In this document: in pieces, positions 62,166-64,000 of the stretch
Layout: every line of letters starts with the position of its first letter
How positions within the stretch are numbered: the first letter of the stretch is position 1
Assembly: GCA_009840595.1 (NCBI GenBank)
Contig: VXNK01000149.1
Span: 1 to 64,000, forward strand
Direction: 5' to 3'
DNA from: Rhodospirillaceae bacterium
GTDB taxonomy: Bacteria > Pseudomonadota > Alphaproteobacteria > Bin65
DNA: 64,000 bases
Notes under the pieces: model-generated
Told to the model about the DNA's origin: nothing
The model's input: the letters and a program-made list of their open reading frames with translations, nothing else
The model's database searches: none
Made by a program: the position numbers and the translations under genes

Positions 62166-63212
62166 TCAGCCCTCCGCCTCGGGCCGCGTCAGGCGCAGCC
62201 GGGCGCACACCCAAGGCCACAGTCCCTTCGGCTTGAACAGCACGATCAGCACGACGATGAAGCCCCAGATCAGCAGCTTCAGCCCGTCCAGCTTGATCTG
62301 CGGATCGATCACGCCCCAGTGCTTCAGCAGGTCGATCGCCTCGGTGACGATCTCGCCCAGCGGCGTCAGGATGAAGGTGCCGAAAATCGGCCCGAACAGG
62401 GTGCCGACCCCGCCGACGATGGAGCCGAGCGTCGCCTCGATCGAGCGCTCGATGTTGAACACGATCTCCGGGAACAGGCTGTTCTGGTAGAAGGCGTAGA
62501 AGACGCCCGCCACGCCCGCCATGCCGGAGGAGATTGCGACCGCGTACATCTTGTAGCGCAGGATGTTGACGCCGAGCGCCTGGGCGGCCTCGGCATCGTC
62601 GCGGATCGCCTGCCAGTAGTAGCCAAGCCGGCTGCGCAGCAAGAAGCGGCACAGCACCAGAGCGCCCAGAGCGAGCGCCATGATCAGGTAGTAATACATC
62701 TCCGGCGCGCCGCGCAGGTTCGCCAGGTCGATGCCGTGCCGGTCCGCCGCCGAGACTTTCAGGAAGAAGCCTTCGGTGGCGCCGAGCCACGACACATGGT
62801 CGATCACGATGCGCACGAATTCGGCAAAGGCGATGGTGAGCAGCGCGAAATAGACCCCGCCGATGGCGAAGCGGAAACCCAGATAGCCGATGAGCAGCCC
62901 CATCAGGACCGCCAGGCCGACCGCCGGCAGTACGCCGATTACCGGCGGCAGGCCGATGGCGGCGAACAGGTAGGCCGCGGTATAGGCGCCGATGCCGACG
63001 AAGAGGGCGTGGCCGATCGACAGCAGCCCGGCGAAGCCGAGCATCAGGTTCCAGGACTGGCCGATCAGCGCCAGATAGAAGACGGTGATGGCGACCGTCA
63101 TGATGTAGGAACTGCCCCACCAGGGCAGCAACAAGAGCAGCAGGAGGAACGCTCCGCCGAGCCAGAGCCCGGCCCGCGAAAGCGGACCGAAGAAGCGGCG
63201 GACCGGCGTCAC
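62166..63212 (-). CDS. livM: Branched-chain amino acid ABC transporter permease LivM
   Basis: A 348-residue permease with about ten helices. It contains NLMLGFAGLLSIGHALFVGIGAYTAAYLF, the LivM-specific segment, and YYWQAIRDDAEAAQALGVNILRYKMYAVAISSGMAGVAGVFYAFYQ, the cytoplasmic loop before helix 8. GTG 63212 overlaps the livH stop by four bases. It forms a heterodimeric pore with LivH. Confidence 0.94.
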   Translation of the reverse strand: MTPVRRFFGPLSRAGLWLGGAFLLLLLLLPWWGSSYIMTVAITVFYLALIGQSWNLMLGFAGLLSIGHALFVGIGAYTAAYLFAAIGLPPVIGVLPAVGLAVLMGLLIGYLGFRFAIGGVYFALLTIAFAEFVRIVIDHVSWLGATEGFFLKVSAADRHGIDLANLRGAPEMYYYLIMALALGALVLCRFLLRSRLGYYWQAIRDDAEAAQALGVNILRYKMYAVAISSGMAGVAGVFYAFYQNSLFPEIVFNIERSIEATLGSIVGGVGTLFGPIFGTFILTPLGEIVTEAIDLLKHWGVIDPQIKLDGLKLLIWGFIVVLIVLFKPKGLWPWVCARLRLTRPEAEG

Positions 63213-64000
63213 CGGACGGCCTTGCCCAGCAGGCCCTGCGGCCGCAGCAGCAGGATCAGGATCAGCAGGCCGAAGCTGAAGGCGGTCTTCATCGACGGCT
63301 GGAACAGGACCGCCGCGAGGGCTTCCGACACGCCGATCAGGATGCCACCGACCAGCGCGCCGAACAGGCTGCCGAGTCCGCCGATGATGACGATGACGAA
63401 GGCGAGCAGGGTGTAGCCCGGCGCCAGGTAGGGATGGACCTCGAACAGCAGCAGGATGATCGCGCCGGCCGCGCCGAGGCAGGCCGCGCCGATGCCGAAG
63501 GTGAGCGCATAGAGCCGGCTCACGTTGAGGCCGACGACCTGCGCCCCCATGCGGTTGTCGGCGCAGGCGCGGATCGCCTTGCCGGTCGCGGTGCATTTGA
63601 AAAAGGCGAGCAGCAGGGAGGCGACGATGACGGCCGCAATTGCGGCGAACATCTTCGGATAGTCGATGATCAGCTCACCGACCGCGAAGCTGTCCCACGC
63701 ATAGTCGACCTCCACGCCCTGGGCGTCGGGCCCGAAGACCAGCAGCAGCGCGCTCACGATCATGATCGCGATGGCGGCCAGCAGCAGGAACTGCATGTGC
63801 TCCGGCAGGTGCGAGACCCGGCTGACCACGAGGAGTTGCAGGACATAGCCGAAGCCGAACATGAGCGCCGCCGCCAGCGGCACCGACAGCAGCGGGTCCA
63901 GCCCCAGCCAGCGGAACATGAGCAGCGCAAAGAACATGCCCATGACCATGATCTCGCCATGGGCGAAGTTCACGATGCGGATGACGCCGAAGATGACCGA
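63209..64000 (-). CDS. livH: Branched-chain amino acid ABC transporter permease LivH, 5' partial
   Basis: The frame is open through the right edge; the N-terminus lies outside. The visible part begins VIFGVIRIVNFAHGEIMVMGMF, the LivH signature. It also has FKCTATGKAIRACADNRMGAQVVGLNVSRLYALTFG, the coupling loop, and VIVIIGGLGSLFGALVGGILIG. A binding protein gene probably lies beyond the window. The substrate may be branched-chain amino acids or another amide or urea-type compound, since Liv importers are diverse. Confidence 0.93.
   Translation of the reverse strand, partial: SVIFGVIRIVNFAHGEIMVMGMFFALLMFRWLGLDPLLSVPLAAALMFGFGYVLQLLVVSRVSHLPEHMQFLLLAAIAIMIVSALLLVFGPDAQGVEVDYAWDSFAVGELIIDYPKMFAAIAAVIVASLLLAFFKCTATGKAIRACADNRMGAQVVGLNVSRLYALTFGIGAACLGAAGAIILLLFEVHPYLAPGYTLLAFVIVIIGGLGSLFGALVGGILIGVSEALAAVLFQPSMKTAFSFGLLILILLLRPQGLLGKAVR

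Overview
The window is 64 kb of GC-rich, densely coding bacterial chromosome. The core gene order (rpsB-tsf-pyrH-frr-uppS-cdsA-dxr-rseP-bamA-skp-fabZ-lpxA-lpxI-lpxB), the use of LpxI, a plant-type class II DAHP synthase and an S2 protein with a long acidic tail all fit an alphaproteobacterium of the broad Rhodospirillales type. The genus cannot be told from sequence alone. No rRNA, tRNA, insertion sequence or CRISPR array was recognised.

Layout. 1-1.05 kb: 3' part of a terminase-small-subunit-like gene with internal repeats, then a repeat-bearing gap. 1.4-4.9 kb: catabolic genes (MFS, acyl-CoA dehydrogenase, SDR, RidA). 5-10.2 kb: comEC, gltX, gltA. 10.3-14.75 kb: a probable operon of adenine deaminase plus a complete NMT1/Tau-type ABC importer. 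14.86-29.5 kb: a 14.7-kb leftward run of 15 genes for translation, isoprenoid and phospholipid synthesis, lipid A and outer-membrane assembly; lpxD is not in its usual place. 29.56-30.69 kb: a gene-free stretch with a candidate small RNA and an AT-rich patch holding four DnaA-box-like sites, a candidate replication origin. 30.7-34 kb: VOC protein, an exported protein, purB and a small unknown gene.

34-50 kb is the metabolically most distinctive part. It holds a dimethylglycine-dehydrogenase-type flavoprotein, an MttB-family methyltransferase without a pyrrolysine codon, a RamA-like corrinoid activator, a methyltetrahydrofolate:corrinoid methyltransferase, a cognate corrinoid protein and the accessory genes DUF1638 and PF13769. 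Together they suggest corrinoid-dependent demethylation of a quaternary amine such as glycine betaine, with methyl groups passed to tetrahydrofolate and the dimethylglycine oxidised by the flavoprotein. Inside this cluster is a tandem duplication of 1318 bp with no difference seen between the copies; it leaves one intact gene set plus a chimeric and a truncated copy. About 5.5 kb further on, a cobalamin riboswitch precedes cbtB-cbtA (cobalt uptake), which could supply the same cofactor.

50-64 kb: a peroxiredoxin gene broken by one TAG, an ArsR/AHSA1/haloalkane-dehalogenase-like operon with a probably leaderless first gene, two SDR genes, class II aroG, a nicotinate phosphoribosyltransferase-like gene, a tandem DUF3859 pair, an alpha/beta hydrolase, and a Liv-type branched-chain amino acid ABC importer (livF, livG, livM, and livH running off the right edge).
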